Source: a candidate division TM6 bacterium GW2011_GWF2_28_16 (GTDB taxonomy: Bacteria; Babelota; Babeliae; Babelales; UASB340). From it: a stretch of DNA of 64,000 bases. A program made the translations under genes and the position numbers. Shown here piece after piece: positions 10,736 to 21,174 of the stretch (the stretch's first letter is position 1; each line of letters begins with the position of its first letter). Location: contig LBNX01000002.1 of assembly GCA_000989185.1 (NCBI GenBank), positions 124,001-188,000 on the forward strand, written 5' to 3'. Below the pieces are notes generated by a model. The model was not told the origin of the DNA and did not search any database. It saw only the letters and a program-made list of their open reading frames with translations.

Positions 10736-12199
10736 ATGGCACACGATATAAAAAATATTTTAGAAAAATATCCAGATTTTAAAGCAAATATAGGTATAGA
10801 AATTCACGTACAATTAAAAACAGAATCTAAAATATTCTGTTCTTGTCCAAATAATTTTGGCGATAAACCAAACCAAAATATATGTCCAATTTGTGCAGGA
10901 TATCCTGGAGTGTTGCCAGTATTAAATAAAAAAGTTGTAGATTTTGCAATTATGGCAGGCCTTGCAACAAATTCTAAAATTACTCAAAAAACCTGGTTTG
11001 ACCGCAAACATTATATGTATCCAGATTTACCTAAAAATTACCAAATTACTCAAGATCAAGCACCAATTTGTACCAATGGTTATATAACAATAGAATTACT
11101 AGACAATAAACAAAAAAATATAAATTTAGTAAGAATACACATGGAAGAAGATGCTGGTAAAAACATTCACGGTACTAACAACGAAAGTTATGTAGATTTA
11201 AATAGAGCTGGAACACCATTATTAGAAATAGTAAGTTTTCCAGATATAGAAAATAGTAACGAAGCAAAATTATATTTAAATAACTTAAAATCTATTGTGC
11301 AATATTTAAATATTAGCGACGCGAATATGGAAGAAGGGTCTTTTAGAGGTGATGTTAATATTTCTGTCAGAAGATCTGACGAAAAAAAATTAGGCACAAA
11401 AGTAGAACTTAAAAACGTTAATTCTTTTAAATTTATAGTTAACGCAATAGAATACGAAATAGAAAGACAAATTAACGCTATTAAAAAAGGCGAAAAAATA
11501 ATACAAGAAACAAGAGGGTGGGATTCTAAAGAAAACAAATCTTTTTTAATGCGCTCAAAAGAAGAAGCACAAGATTATAAATACTTTAAAGAACCTGATT
11601 TACCAATATTATTAATAGATGATATCTGGATAAATAATATAAAAAATAGTTTACCAGAGTTACCAACACAAAAATTTAATAGATTTAAAAGCGAATACAA
11701 TTTATCTAGCTACGAAGCAGAAATTTTAACAGGGGAAGTTGAACTTGCTAACTTTTTTGAACAAACTTGCAAAATTACAAAACAACCACAAAAAACAGCT
11801 AACTGGTTATTAAGAAACGTACTTGCATATTTAAACGAAAATAAATTAATTTTAAAAAATTCTAAAATAACTGTTAATAATTTTGCTGAATTAATTTTAG
11901 CAATAGAATCTGGGAAAATTAACACTTCTGTCGCGCAAGAAGTATTTGCTCAAATGGCAAACACAGGCAAATCACCAAATATTATAATAAAAGAAAATAA
12001 TCTTGAACAAATAGAAGATACACAAGCTCTTGAAGATATAATATTAAATATAATTAAAAATCACCCAGAAGAAGTTAAAAGTTACTTATCTGGCAAAGAC
12101 AGACTTTTTGGATTTTTTGTAGGGCTGGCCATGAAAGAAACCCAAGGCAAAGCCAACCCTAAAATTTTACAAGAATTATTAAAAAAGCATTTAAAATAA
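10736..12199 (+). CDS. gatB: aspartyl/glutamyl-tRNA(Asn/Gln) amidotransferase subunit B
   Basis: IGIEIHVQLKTESKIFCSC, MYPDLPKNYQITQ, HMEEDAGK, EEGSFRGDVNIS. Confidence 0.97.
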   Translation: MAHDIKNILEKYPDFKANIGIEIHVQLKTESKIFCSCPNNFGDKPNQNICPICAGYPGVLPVLNKKVVDFAIMAGLATNSKITQKTWFDRKHYMYPDLPKNYQITQDQAPICTNGYITIELLDNKQKNINLVRIHMEEDAGKNIHGTNNESYVDLNRAGTPLLEIVSFPDIENSNEAKLYLNNLKSIVQYLNISDANMEEGSFRGDVNISVRRSDEKKLGTKVELKNVNSFKFIVNAIEYEIERQINAIKKGEKIIQETRGWDSKENKSFLMRSKEEAQDYKYFKEPDLPILLIDDIWINNIKNSLPELPTQKFNRFKSEYNLSSYEAEILTGEVELANFFEQTCKITKQPQKTANWLLRNVLAYLNENKLILKNSKITVNNFAELILAIESGKINTSVAQEVFAQMANTGKSPNIIIKENNLEQIEDTQALEDIILNIIKNHPEEVKSYLSGKDRLFGFFVGLAMKETQGKANPKILQELLKKHLK

Positions 12200-12203
12200 A
12201 TTT

Positions 12204-13199
12204 TTAATAATTACGTCTTTGCTCTGTTTTTTCTAAGCCGAAAATAAAATGTTCATTAGTAACCTTTTGGGCATTTAATTCTACAGCTCTTAACGTAGCT
12301 TCGTTTACTATGTTTTTTAATTCAGCCGCAGAAAACCCTAAACTTCTATTTATTAATATAGTCATAGTTTCAGGAGTAATATCAAAAATTGGCAATTTTT
12401 TTATATATAAATTTAATATATCTCTTCGAGCTTTTTCATCTGGTAAAGGTATATTAATAATTTTTGTAAATCTACCAGGACGTTTTAATGCTGAATCTAA
12501 TGCGTCCGCATTATTAGTAGCTGCAAGAATTATTACAGAATTATCTTTGCTAAAACCATCAAGTTCTACTAATAATTGATTTAGAGTTTGTCTATATTCT
12601 TCGTTTCCACCTATACCTCTATTTGCAGCACCAATAGCATCAATTTCATCTATAAATATTATTGCCGGCTTATTATTTCTAGCCTTATCAAAAAGTTCTC
12701 GTATTTTTTTTGCACCAGCACCAACATATAATTCAACAAAGGCTGAAGCTGATTCTGTATAAAAATTAAATCCAGCTTCATTTGCTATCGCTTGAGCTAA
12801 TAAAGTTTTACCATTGCCGGGAGGGCCTTGTAACAAAATACCTTTTGGCAGTTCCGCGCCAAGTTTTTTATATTTTTCAGGATTTTTTATAAAATCTACA
12901 ACAGCTGTAACTTCTTTAATAACATTATCTATTCCAGCTATATCTTTAAAAGTAATTTTTTGATTATCTACAGACTTTTCATTTTTTTTATTGTTATTAT
13001 CTTGTTTATCTTGATATCCATTGTAGGCTCGATAATATTCTGGCTTTTCTAAAATATCATTCATAATTTCTGGAAAAACTACATATAACACTCCATCGCC
13101 CAGTAAATGTCTAGCAAATCTTTTAACATTAAAAGCATTAACGCTACATGTTAAACTTACCAAAATCACAAAACTTATTTTTTTTATATTCTTTATCAT
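12204..13199 (-). CDS. FtsH-like AAA+ ATPase lacking the M41 peptidase domain, with N-terminal signal sequence
   Basis: FKDIAGIDNVIKEV, Walker A GPPGNGKT, Walker B IIFIDEIDAIG, LKRPGRF SRH; ends after AAA lid, no HEXXH; N-term SFVILVSLTCSVNA. Confidence 0.9.
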   Translation of the reverse strand: MIKNIKKISFVILVSLTCSVNAFNVKRFARHLLGDGVLYVVFPEIMNDILEKPEYYRAYNGYQDKQDNNNKKNEKSVDNQKITFKDIAGIDNVIKEVTAVVDFIKNPEKYKKLGAELPKGILLQGPPGNGKTLLAQAIANEAGFNFYTESASAFVELYVGAGAKKIRELFDKARNNKPAIIFIDEIDAIGAANRGIGGNEEYRQTLNQLLVELDGFSKDNSVIILAATNNADALDSALKRPGRFTKIINIPLPDEKARRDILNLYIKKLPIFDITPETMTILINRSLGFSAAELKNIVNEATLRAVELNAQKVTNEHFIFGLEKTEQRRNY

Positions 13200-13335
13200 A
13201 ATAGAACCCCTTATATTATTAATTATTTAATATAAGTTTATATTTTAACAACTAAAGAACAAACGCTCTTTTTGCGTAAAATACAATAAAAACCAATTTA
13301 AAAAGACAATTTGAAATTAATATTTTTTTAAAATA

Positions 13336-14331
13336 TTAATTATTTTTATTTGTATGCTCTACAGCCTTACTAAACCCAAAAGCAAAATGCTCATCTAGAA
13401 CTTTTACAGAGCCTAAACGTACCGCATTTAAAGCTGATTCGTTAACCAAATTTTCTAAATCAGCAGCAGAAAAGCCGTCTGTATTTAAAACAAGTTCCAA
13501 AAAGATTGTTTCACTAATTTCTACACTAGGTAATTTTTTGATATAAAAATCTAAAATATCACGTCTAGCTTTTTCGTCTGGCATAGGTATTTCTATAATT
13601 TTTGTAAACCTACCAGGACGCTTTAAAGCAGGGTCCAAAGCTTGTGCATTATTTGTTGCTGCAATAAATATAATAGAATCATCTTGGCTAAAACCATCAA
13701 GTTCACATAACAATTGATTAAGAGTTTGTCGATATTCTTCGTTACCGCCAGAGCCTCTTGATGCAGCACCAATTGCATCAATTTCATCAATAAATATTAT
13801 TGCTGGTTTATTATTTCTAGCTTTATCAAAAAATTCTCTAACCCTTTTTGCCCCAACTCCAACATATAATTCTACAAATGCAGAAGCTGATTCATAAAAA
13901 AAGTTAAGTCCTGCTTCTGTAGCCAATGCTCTAGCTAAAAGAGTTTTACCATTACCCGGAGGTCCTTGTAATAAAATACCCTTTGGGAACTTAGCACCAA
14001 GAGCTTTATATTTTGCAGGGTTTTTGGCAAAATCTACCACTGTTTTTACTTCTTCTATAACATTATTCATGCCCGCAATATCACTAAATCTTACGCCTGT
14101 AGGTGATGCATCGTTAATACTTTTATTAACATATATATTTTTTGTATTATTATCTATTTTTGCATCATTTGTTTTACTACTATGCCCCAGACTATTAGAA
14201 ATAACACCAATTAAGCCTCCTGTAAAAAATGCACCTATTTTTCTGGTCTTTCTTGAGGCCTGAATAAAGCTAATGCTATTACAAAAAGACAACGCTATTA
14301 ACAAAGCTAAAAATTTTATATTATTTTTCAT
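13336..14331 (-). CDS. FtsH-like AAA+ ATPase lacking the M41 peptidase domain (paralogue of the neighbouring gene)
   Basis: same length (331 aa) and same motifs as the 12204..13199 product; N-term FLALLIALSFCNSISFIQA plus a second hydrophobic stretch. Confidence 0.9.
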   Translation of the reverse strand: MKNNIKFLALLIALSFCNSISFIQASRKTRKIGAFFTGGLIGVISNSLGHSSKTNDAKIDNNTKNIYVNKSINDASPTGVRFSDIAGMNNVIEEVKTVVDFAKNPAKYKALGAKFPKGILLQGPPGNGKTLLARALATEAGLNFFYESASAFVELYVGVGAKRVREFFDKARNNKPAIIFIDEIDAIGAASRGSGGNEEYRQTLNQLLCELDGFSQDDSIIFIAATNNAQALDPALKRPGRFTKIIEIPMPDEKARRDILDFYIKKLPSVEISETIFLELVLNTDGFSAADLENLVNESALNAVRLGSVKVLDEHFAFGFSKAVEHTNKNN

Positions 14332-14426
14332 AAAAATATTTTATTTATTTATTTATTAAAAATGCTATTATTTACACACAAAATTACTTTTTATTTATTA
14401 ATATTAATTTTAAAACAGGGATTATC

Positions 14427-15035
14427 ATGACCAAGAGTATAGTTTATTTAAAAAACAAAAAAAATCTTTTTTTATTTATATATATAACTTTATTGTTAAT
14501 ATTGCCTAATTGCGCAAGATATAAAGCTCAAAAATTAACGCCACCTCAAGCTCCAATACACGAAAAAGATAATTTAGTTGTTGCTAAAAAAACTTTAACA
14601 GAAGATGAAGCAAAAAAAATATTTGGCGGCCGTAAAATAATAGAACGTGGCTATACCCCTGTACAAATTTATATTAAAAACAAGACAGATAAAACTTATT
14701 ACTTAAACCCAAATGATATCCAAGCACCACTTGAAGCTTCTAGCAATGTTGCACGCAAACTACACAGAAGTGTAGGGTGGAAAACAGCAAAATACTTTAT
14801 AATTGGTGGCCCTATTTGGGCAACAATAGAAGGTCTTTCTTCATACGAAGCTAATAAAACTATTAATACAGATTTTAGAGAAAAAACTGTAAGACTTGAT
14901 GAAGCTATCAAAATTAGACCTTATGGTGTAGTAAATAAAGTTATGTTTATCCCTAATGAAAATTATATAAATGATAACTTAAAAATTACATTAACAAGCC
15001 CAGAGCTTAAAAAACGAGTCATGTTTGACTTATAA
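14427..15035 (+). CDS. hypothetical lipoprotein/secreted protein
   Basis: hydrophobic N-term ending LLILPNCARYKAQ; no family recognised. Confidence 0.7.
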   Translation: MTKSIVYLKNKKNLFLFIYITLLLILPNCARYKAQKLTPPQAPIHEKDNLVVAKKTLTEDEAKKIFGGRKIIERGYTPVQIYIKNKTDKTYYLNPNDIQAPLEASSNVARKLHRSVGWKTAKYFIIGGPIWATIEGLSSYEANKTINTDFREKTVRLDEAIKIRPYGVVNKVMFIPNENYINDNLKITLTSPELKKRVMFDL

Positions 15036-15053
15036 AATTTAATTTTAATAATT

Positions 15054-15088
15054 AAAAATACCCTGTAATTTTTTGCAGGGTATTTTTT
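15054..15088 (+). terminator. rho-independent terminator
   Basis: aaaaataccctgtaattttttgcagggtattttttt. Confidence 0.85.
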
Positions 15089-15141
15089 TGTGCTAAAATA
15101 ATTTTAATAATTAAAATTTTATAAAAAAGAAAGATTAAAAA

Positions 15142-15747
15142 GTGATTAATTATTTAGCTGGCAAAATAAAAAATATTAATGAAAAAAGTTTAACGGTTTT
15201 AGTAAATAATTTAGGCTATGAAATTTTTACACCACAAATACAAAATTTTATAGAAAATAAAGATATAGAACTTTATACTTACATGCACTGGAACCAAGAA
15301 AATGGACCAACTCTTTATGGTTTTGCAACAGAGCTAGAAAAAACTATATTTTTATTAATAATAGACTGCCCCAAAATAGGTCCTGGCATTGCCATGAATA
15401 TTCTATCGCAAATGTCTACATCTGATTTTATACAAATAATTAGCGCACAAGACGAAAAAGCTTTGAGTAAAATTAATGGAATTGGTGAAAAAAAAGCTGA
15501 ACAAATTATAGTGCACTTAAAACATAAAATAGCCAAATTAATATCTACGGGCAAACTAAAACCCGAAGAAACTCAAACTGATTTTACGCAATGGCAAAAT
15601 ATAACAGATGTTTTAACTTCGCTTAATTATTCTAAGCAAGAGATAGCAAAAACTATTAAGTTTTTGGCAGAAAAACATGCTGGGCAAAACATACAATTAG
15701 ATTTACTTATACGCTCTGCCCTAAGTTTTTTATCTGGTAATATTTAA
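15142..15747 (+). CDS. ruvA: Holliday junction branch migration protein RuvA
   Basis: INYLAGKIKNINEKSLTVLVNNLGYEIFTP, HhH motifs CPKIGPGIAMNILS and INGIGEKKAEQIIVHLK. Confidence 0.93.
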   Translation: MINYLAGKIKNINEKSLTVLVNNLGYEIFTPQIQNFIENKDIELYTYMHWNQENGPTLYGFATELEKTIFLLIIDCPKIGPGIAMNILSQMSTSDFIQIISAQDEKALSKINGIGEKKAEQIIVHLKHKIAKLISTGKLKPEETQTDFTQWQNITDVLTSLNYSKQEIAKTIKFLAEKHAGQNIQLDLLIRSALSFLSGNI

Positions 15748-15753
15748 AAACAA

Positions 15754-17991
15754 CTAAATATTGCTTTCTTTTTGTTTAACATCTTGCTCTTTAGTTACCA
15801 CAGTTTTTGCATGCAATTCAAAACCCAATTCTACAATTTTATCCACAAACTCCATAGGTTTTAGACCAACTTCAGCAGCTGCATGAAATATTGCCGTTGC
15901 AGGTGTCATGCCAGGCAAAGTATTAACTTCTAAAATTACAAGTCTTTGTACACCTGTTGGTGAAATTTTTGCTTCTTGATAAAAACAATCTGTTCTTGCA
16001 TAACCTTTTAAATTTAAAGCCTTATAAGCTTGTGCAATTTCTTTGCGTATAAAATCTAACACATCTTTAGGTAATGGAGCAGGAGTTAGATTTTCGCCAG
16101 CTCCAGGCAAAAACTTTTCTTCTATAGACAAAATATCTTTGCTTGCAAGAACTTTACTTGGTGGCATTGCAATAACTTCATCATTACCAAATGCACCACA
16201 TGTAAGTTCTATACCAGCAATAAATTCTTCTATCATGACTACATTTTTGCCAGACTCTTTAAAGTAAAGATTTAAGTTTTTCAATAAATCTTTTATATCT
16301 TTTATTTTTTTTACAAAAAAACTACAACCATCATCATGAGGCTTAATAATTAATGGATAATTAAAATCTTTTAATAATTTATTTATAAATTTTTCTTGGT
16401 CGCTATTTTCAGCCCACGTATTTTGGTCTAACAATAAAGAATTAGCTACGTTAAAGCCTTTATTTTTTAAATACTGATTAGTTTTATACTTATCCATACA
16501 TAAAGAGCTCGCCAAAACTCCAGAACCGTTATAAGGCAAATTTAGCATCTCAAGCATACCTTGAACAGAACCACTTTCGCCAATACCACCATGAAGGCCA
16601 ATAAATACAAAATCACAAATATCTGGTAAATCAGCCCAATTAATTTTCATTTCTGGAGTTTTAAGTTCGTTAATTTCTCTTGTAGAATTTTGGACTAATA
16701 ATTTATTATTAATTTTATATAATTCTTTATTGTTATCTACAAAAACAGGTATAACTTCATATTTATATGGCGATAATTTATAGCAAATATTTCTACCAGA
16801 TTCTAAAGAAATTTCTCTTTCGTTAGTCTCTCCGCCCAAAAGAACAACAACTCTTTTTTTTGAATTTATATTTTTATTCATTTTATCTTGCTCAAGTAAA
16901 TTTATATTTGTAATCCCATACTGTTTTAATTCTGAATCTATTAAATAATTAATTAATTGAGTATGGCTTAAACCAACTTCTGCTGCCTGATTAAACAAAA
17001 AAGAAGATGGGCTCATACCCGTAAGTGAGTTAGGATCTATAATATAAACTTGGCCAGATTTTGTTAAAAAACCATCTATTCTTGAAATAGCATTAAAATT
17101 TAATAATTCTGTAACTTTTAAACATGTATCTAAAATATTTTGATAATCTTTTTTTTCACAATTTGCCGGAGTTATTTTGGTAGCTCTTCCAGGCATATAC
17201 TTTTGTTCATAATCATAAAAATCATATCCCTGTTCTATAATAACTTGAGTAACTGCCAATGGGAACCAACTTTTATCTGGTTTTTGCAAACAAACAGAAA
17301 CAAATTCTATACCTTCTATTTTTTCTTCTATCAAAACAGATTGCGTAATTCCGGGGGTACAAGTTGCTGCATTTTTTATAGCACTAATTAAATCTTTTTC
17401 TTTATAAATTACAGCAACACCAAAACTTGAACCTTCATGTGAGGGTTTTACAACAACAGGCAGATTTATATTATTTATTTTTAATTTTTTTAAAACATTT
17501 TCTAGAGTTAAATTTTTAATTTCACTAGAATTTATAATAATATCTTTAGGCGTTAAAATATTATTAGTTTGCAAAATAATTTTTTGAGCAACTTTATCCA
17601 TAATTAAAGCACTACCAAAAACTTTTGCTCCCAAATATGGAATATTTAAAATTTCTAAAATACCCTGCACAGTACCGTCTTCACCATAACGACCGTGCAA
17701 TGCTAAATAAACAAAATCTATTAATTTTTTAAGATCATCCCATTTAATTAATTTGGCTTCGGTATCAAGTCTTGAGTAAAAATCAGAAATTTTGCCTCTA
17801 TGTAAAAAATGCCACGGCAATAAATATAATTTACCATTATCTTTTTGAAAAACAGGAATAATTTCGAACTTTTGAGTATCAAGATGATCACATATAGTTC
17901 TACCAGAGTTAAAAGAAACTTCACGTTCTATAGAACGGCCTCCCATTAACACGCCAACTCTTATTTTTGAAAAAGCACCCGAAACTTTCAC
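15754..17991 (-). CDS. tandem fusion of two D-alanine--D-alanine ligase modules (Ddl-Ddl)
   Basis: two consecutive Ddl-like halves: VGVLMGGRSIEREVSF...LHGRYGEDGTVQG...PSHEGSSFGVAV and VVVLLGGETNEREISLESG...LHGGIGESGSVQGMLEMLNLPYNGSG...LEVNTLPGMTPAT. Confidence 0.93.
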   Translation of the reverse strand: MKVSGAFSKIRVGVLMGGRSIEREVSFNSGRTICDHLDTQKFEIIPVFQKDNGKLYLLPWHFLHRGKISDFYSRLDTEAKLIKWDDLKKLIDFVYLALHGRYGEDGTVQGILEILNIPYLGAKVFGSALIMDKVAQKIILQTNNILTPKDIIINSSEIKNLTLENVLKKLKINNINLPVVVKPSHEGSSFGVAVIYKEKDLISAIKNAATCTPGITQSVLIEEKIEGIEFVSVCLQKPDKSWFPLAVTQVIIEQGYDFYDYEQKYMPGRATKITPANCEKKDYQNILDTCLKVTELLNFNAISRIDGFLTKSGQVYIIDPNSLTGMSPSSFLFNQAAEVGLSHTQLINYLIDSELKQYGITNINLLEQDKMNKNINSKKRVVVLLGGETNEREISLESGRNICYKLSPYKYEVIPVFVDNNKELYKINNKLLVQNSTREINELKTPEMKINWADLPDICDFVFIGLHGGIGESGSVQGMLEMLNLPYNGSGVLASSLCMDKYKTNQYLKNKGFNVANSLLLDQNTWAENSDQEKFINKLLKDFNYPLIIKPHDDGCSFFVKKIKDIKDLLKNLNLYFKESGKNVVMIEEFIAGIELTCGAFGNDEVIAMPPSKVLASKDILSIEEKFLPGAGENLTPAPLPKDVLDFIRKEIAQAYKALNLKGYARTDCFYQEAKISPTGVQRLVILEVNTLPGMTPATAIFHAAAEVGLKPMEFVDKIVELGFELHAKTVVTKEQDVKQKESNI

Positions 17992-18111
17992 TTCAGCACC
18001 TATATTATAAAAAACTTGATCTTTAAGATATTTATTAACAAATTAACAATGTTATTGTAATACTAAATTTAATAAATAAAAGTAAAATAATAATAATAAA
18101 TAAGGGATAAA

Positions 18112-18903
18112 ATGAAAAATATTAAGGCAATATTAAATATAATTATATTTTCTTTTTTAATACCCATATTAAATGGCATGCAAAAATCTGATAGTTTATA
18201 TATACAAACAAACATGCCCTTAACCATGAAAAAATCAAAAACTACAGAAAGTTTACCTGAATCAAATTATGTGTTTTATGTAGTAGACAAATATGGTAAA
18301 TATTCAAAAATAAAACCAGGCAAAAATTTAACAGTTTTTTACAAAGATTATAGATCTTATTTAAAATACAATAACTCGAAAAAAAAATACTACAAAAGTT
18401 CAAAAGTTTATGTAAAACCTCAAATAGTTATAATATGTGATGCCCCATGTGATAATAAAAATCCAGATGAATTAATATTTTATGAATTAGCATTTTTGGA
18501 TGCTCAAAAAATAATAAATTTAACAAAAGAAAATTTAGATCCTGCAACAAATATCAATAATGAATATTTACTGTTTAATAACATAATATATAACGATATA
18601 GATTTATTAAAAAAAATATTAGAACTTGATGACATAAACTTTCAGATAACAGACAAAAACGGAAATAATCTTTTACATTATATAGTAAAGCATTTTTTTA
18701 TAGATCATTTTGAAGAAATAATAAAAAAACTAATCTCTAAAGGGTGCGATAAAAAAACTAAAAATAAAAATAAAAAAACACCCTATGATTTAGCCTTAAA
18801 AATTAATAAAACAACAGAGGATAATGAACTTATTAACAAAAAAATACTTAATTTATTAAATCCAAAACCAAAAAGTAAAAAAAATATATCTAAACAAGAC
18901 TAG
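18112..18903 (+). CDS. secreted ankyrin-repeat-like protein
   Basis: N-term signal-like sequence; C-term NNIIYNDIDLLKKILELDDINFQITDKNGNNLLHYIVKHF...ISKGCDKKTKNKNKKTPYDLALKI resembles ANK repeats. Confidence 0.7.
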   Translation: MKNIKAILNIIIFSFLIPILNGMQKSDSLYIQTNMPLTMKKSKTTESLPESNYVFYVVDKYGKYSKIKPGKNLTVFYKDYRSYLKYNNSKKKYYKSSKVYVKPQIVIICDAPCDNKNPDELIFYELAFLDAQKIINLTKENLDPATNINNEYLLFNNIIYNDIDLLKKILELDDINFQITDKNGNNLLHYIVKHFFIDHFEEIIKKLISKGCDKKTKNKNKKTPYDLALKINKTTEDNELINKKILNLLNPKPKSKKNISKQD

Positions 18904-19543
18904 TTAATTCTTTTATTGCTTTAATTATATCTTTTTGTACAAAAATAGCATTGGCCACACCAACAGAATCTACACCAGCTTCTTTAATTAATTTTATATT
19001 TTCTTTATTAACACCACCATCAACACAAATAGTAAAATTAAGATTCATACTATCACGTTGATTAATTAATGGTTCAATTTTATCTAAAACTTCAGGTATA
19101 AATTTTTGGCCAGAAAAGCCGGGTTTTACTGACATAATTAAAACATGATCAATGTTATCTATATAGTCAAAAATTTTATTAATACTTGTATCTGGATTTA
19201 TTGCTATACCAACTTTACAACCTAATACTTTAATTGCTTGAATTAAATTTATAATTCGTTCTGGCTCTTGAGTAGCTTCATAGTGAAATATAAATAAATC
19301 GTTTGATCTTAATTTTACTCTAGTTAGCCATTTTTCTGGTTCATCGACCATTAAGTGCATACTTATAGGTAAATCTGTAGCCTTAATAATTTGCTCAACA
19401 AACATTGGGCCCCAAGTTAAATTAGGAACAAAATGATCGTCCATTATATCTATGTGAAATCCATCACAATGATCATGTAAATCTTGCATAACTTTACCTA
19501 AATTTAAAAGATCACCTGCAACTATTGATGGTAATATTTCCAT
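18890..19543 (-). CDS. rpe: ribulose-phosphate 3-epimerase
   Basis: ILPSIVAGDLLNLG, HIDIMDDHFVPNLTWGP, LIMSVKPGFSGQKFIPEVLDKI, CVDGGVN. Confidence 0.96.
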   Translation of the reverse strand: MEILPSIVAGDLLNLGKVMQDLHDHCDGFHIDIMDDHFVPNLTWGPMFVEQIIKATDLPISMHLMVDEPEKWLTRVKLRSNDLFIFHYEATQEPERIINLIQAIKVLGCKVGIAINPDTSINKIFDYIDNIDHVLIMSVKPGFSGQKFIPEVLDKIEPLINQRDSMNLNFTICVDGGVNKENIKLIKEAGVDSVGVANAIFVQKDIIKAIKELTSLV

Positions 19544-19567
19544 TTTGCACCCTTATAATTTATAAAT

Positions 19568-20533
19568 TTAATTTAAAATTTGTCCCATTTTAACTTGAGT
19601 TTCAAAGCCATTTTGTGAATTTTCTAAAAATTTATTTTGTATCTTAATTTTATCTTTTTCAAATAACATAACAATTGTTGAACCACCAAATTTAAAATAC
19701 CCCATTTCTTGCCCTTTAATATATTGTTTTTCAGGTATAAAAGTATTTATTATTTTACCTACAAACATGGCGCCTACAGGAATAAATAATATATCCCCAA
19801 AATTTTGTGTATTTAATTTAATTAAAACTCTTTCATTTTCTGTTAAAGGCTGAACTCCAGATTTATAAACCAGGCTATTAACAGATTCTAAAATTCCATT
19901 AATTTTTACAGGCGCTTCAGGGATACTATCACAAGAAAAATGATATCTGTGATAATCTGGTGGAGCAAGCCTAAATATTAATAAACTCCCATTTTGATAT
20001 TTTTGGGCCAAAACTTTATCGTTTAAAAATTTTTCTAGATTAAATTTTTTATTTTTTACAAAAAAAGCTACATCTTGAGATATATCTGGAATAATAAAAA
20101 ATTTACTATCTGCAGGAGATATTATATTATTTTTATTTTGATCTATTAAGCGAGCACCAGAGCTTAATTCTCTTACAAAAAAATCATTAAAACTACTAAA
20201 TTCACTTATATTTTTTAAAAATTCACTTGTATTTATATTATATTTTTTTATAAAACTTTTAATTTTATATTTACTTATAAAACTATCTTGATATGCACCC
20301 ATTAACTTAGAAATAAAATTTATTATAAAAATAGGGCGCATTAAATTGCCTAATTTATTAAAATATAAAAAATTTAAAAAGCCTTCAGCTTCTATTTTTT
20401 CACAAACTAATTTATTTTCTAAATTATAATAATAAACTTTATTGTTTTTATTTTTAAACATGTTAAATACTATAAAAAATAGTAACGTAAGTATTAAAAA
20501 AAATAATATTTTTTTATTTATTAACATTTTCAC
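19568..20533 (-). CDS. psd: phosphatidylserine decarboxylase
   Basis: FFVRELSSGAR, SPADSKF, RLAPPDYHRYHFSCD, FKFGGSTIVMLFEKD (GST maturation site). Confidence 0.92.
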   Translation of the reverse strand: MKMLINKKILFFLILTLLFFIVFNMFKNKNNKVYYYNLENKLVCEKIEAEGFLNFLYFNKLGNLMRPIFIINFISKLMGAYQDSFISKYKIKSFIKKYNINTSEFLKNISEFSSFNDFFVRELSSGARLIDQNKNNIISPADSKFFIIPDISQDVAFFVKNKKFNLEKFLNDKVLAQKYQNGSLLIFRLAPPDYHRYHFSCDSIPEAPVKINGILESVNSLVYKSGVQPLTENERVLIKLNTQNFGDILFIPVGAMFVGKIINTFIPEKQYIKGQEMGYFKFGGSTIVMLFEKDKIKIQNKFLENSQNGFETQVKMGQILN

Positions 20534-21155
20534 TTACGTCTTTAATTAATAAAATTTCTCTTAAATTATTCATTAAATGATCTACCATTTTATGCAAATA
20601 AGCATCTATATAATCTAATGCTTCAGATAAAAATAGTTGAACAAATGCATTATCCAAAATATTACTTGCAAGCCAATCTAGTCTATCTTTTTTTGTTTTT
20701 AAATTTTTAAGCTGATTAAGAATAACAAATTTTTGTTCAGTTATTATTTTATCGCTTTCTGTCGTTATAAGATTATAAATAATTTCAACGAATTCTTCCA
20801 TTATACTGTTTATTGCCTGCACTTTAGTTTGTATTAGCTCTGGAGATTTTGAATAAGCTTTTTCTACTTGGACTATTTCTGCAGCTTTATTTAATGCACC
20901 TGCTATTAAATTATTTACAGCTGTTTGAGCAGCATCATGTAAAACTTGATAGGCAATAACAGTTAAAACATTACCAACACTAGATAAAGCCTCTGCTATT
21001 TTTTTCTTATTTTTTTTACTTATTTTAATATTAATTTTAAATTTATTATTATTATTTACGTTATTATTATCGCAACAATTTTGAGCTATAATACTATTTT
21101 CTTGTGCATATAAACTATTAAAAATAAAATATAAAATTAAAATATATTTTTTCAT
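20514..21155 (-). CDS. secreted hypothetical protein
   Basis: signal peptide MKKYILILYFIFNSLYA; no recognised domain. Confidence 0.7.
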   Translation of the reverse strand: MKKYILILYFIFNSLYAQENSIIAQNCCDNNNVNNNNKFKINIKISKKNKKKIAEALSSVGNVLTVIAYQVLHDAAQTAVNNLIAGALNKAAEIVQVEKAYSKSPELIQTKVQAINSIMEEFVEIIYNLITTESDKIITEQKFVILNQLKNLKTKKDRLDWLASNILDNAFVQLFLSEALDYIDAYLHKMVDHLMNNLREILLIKDVSENVNK

Positions 21156-21174
21156 AAACTAATCCCCTTAGAAT

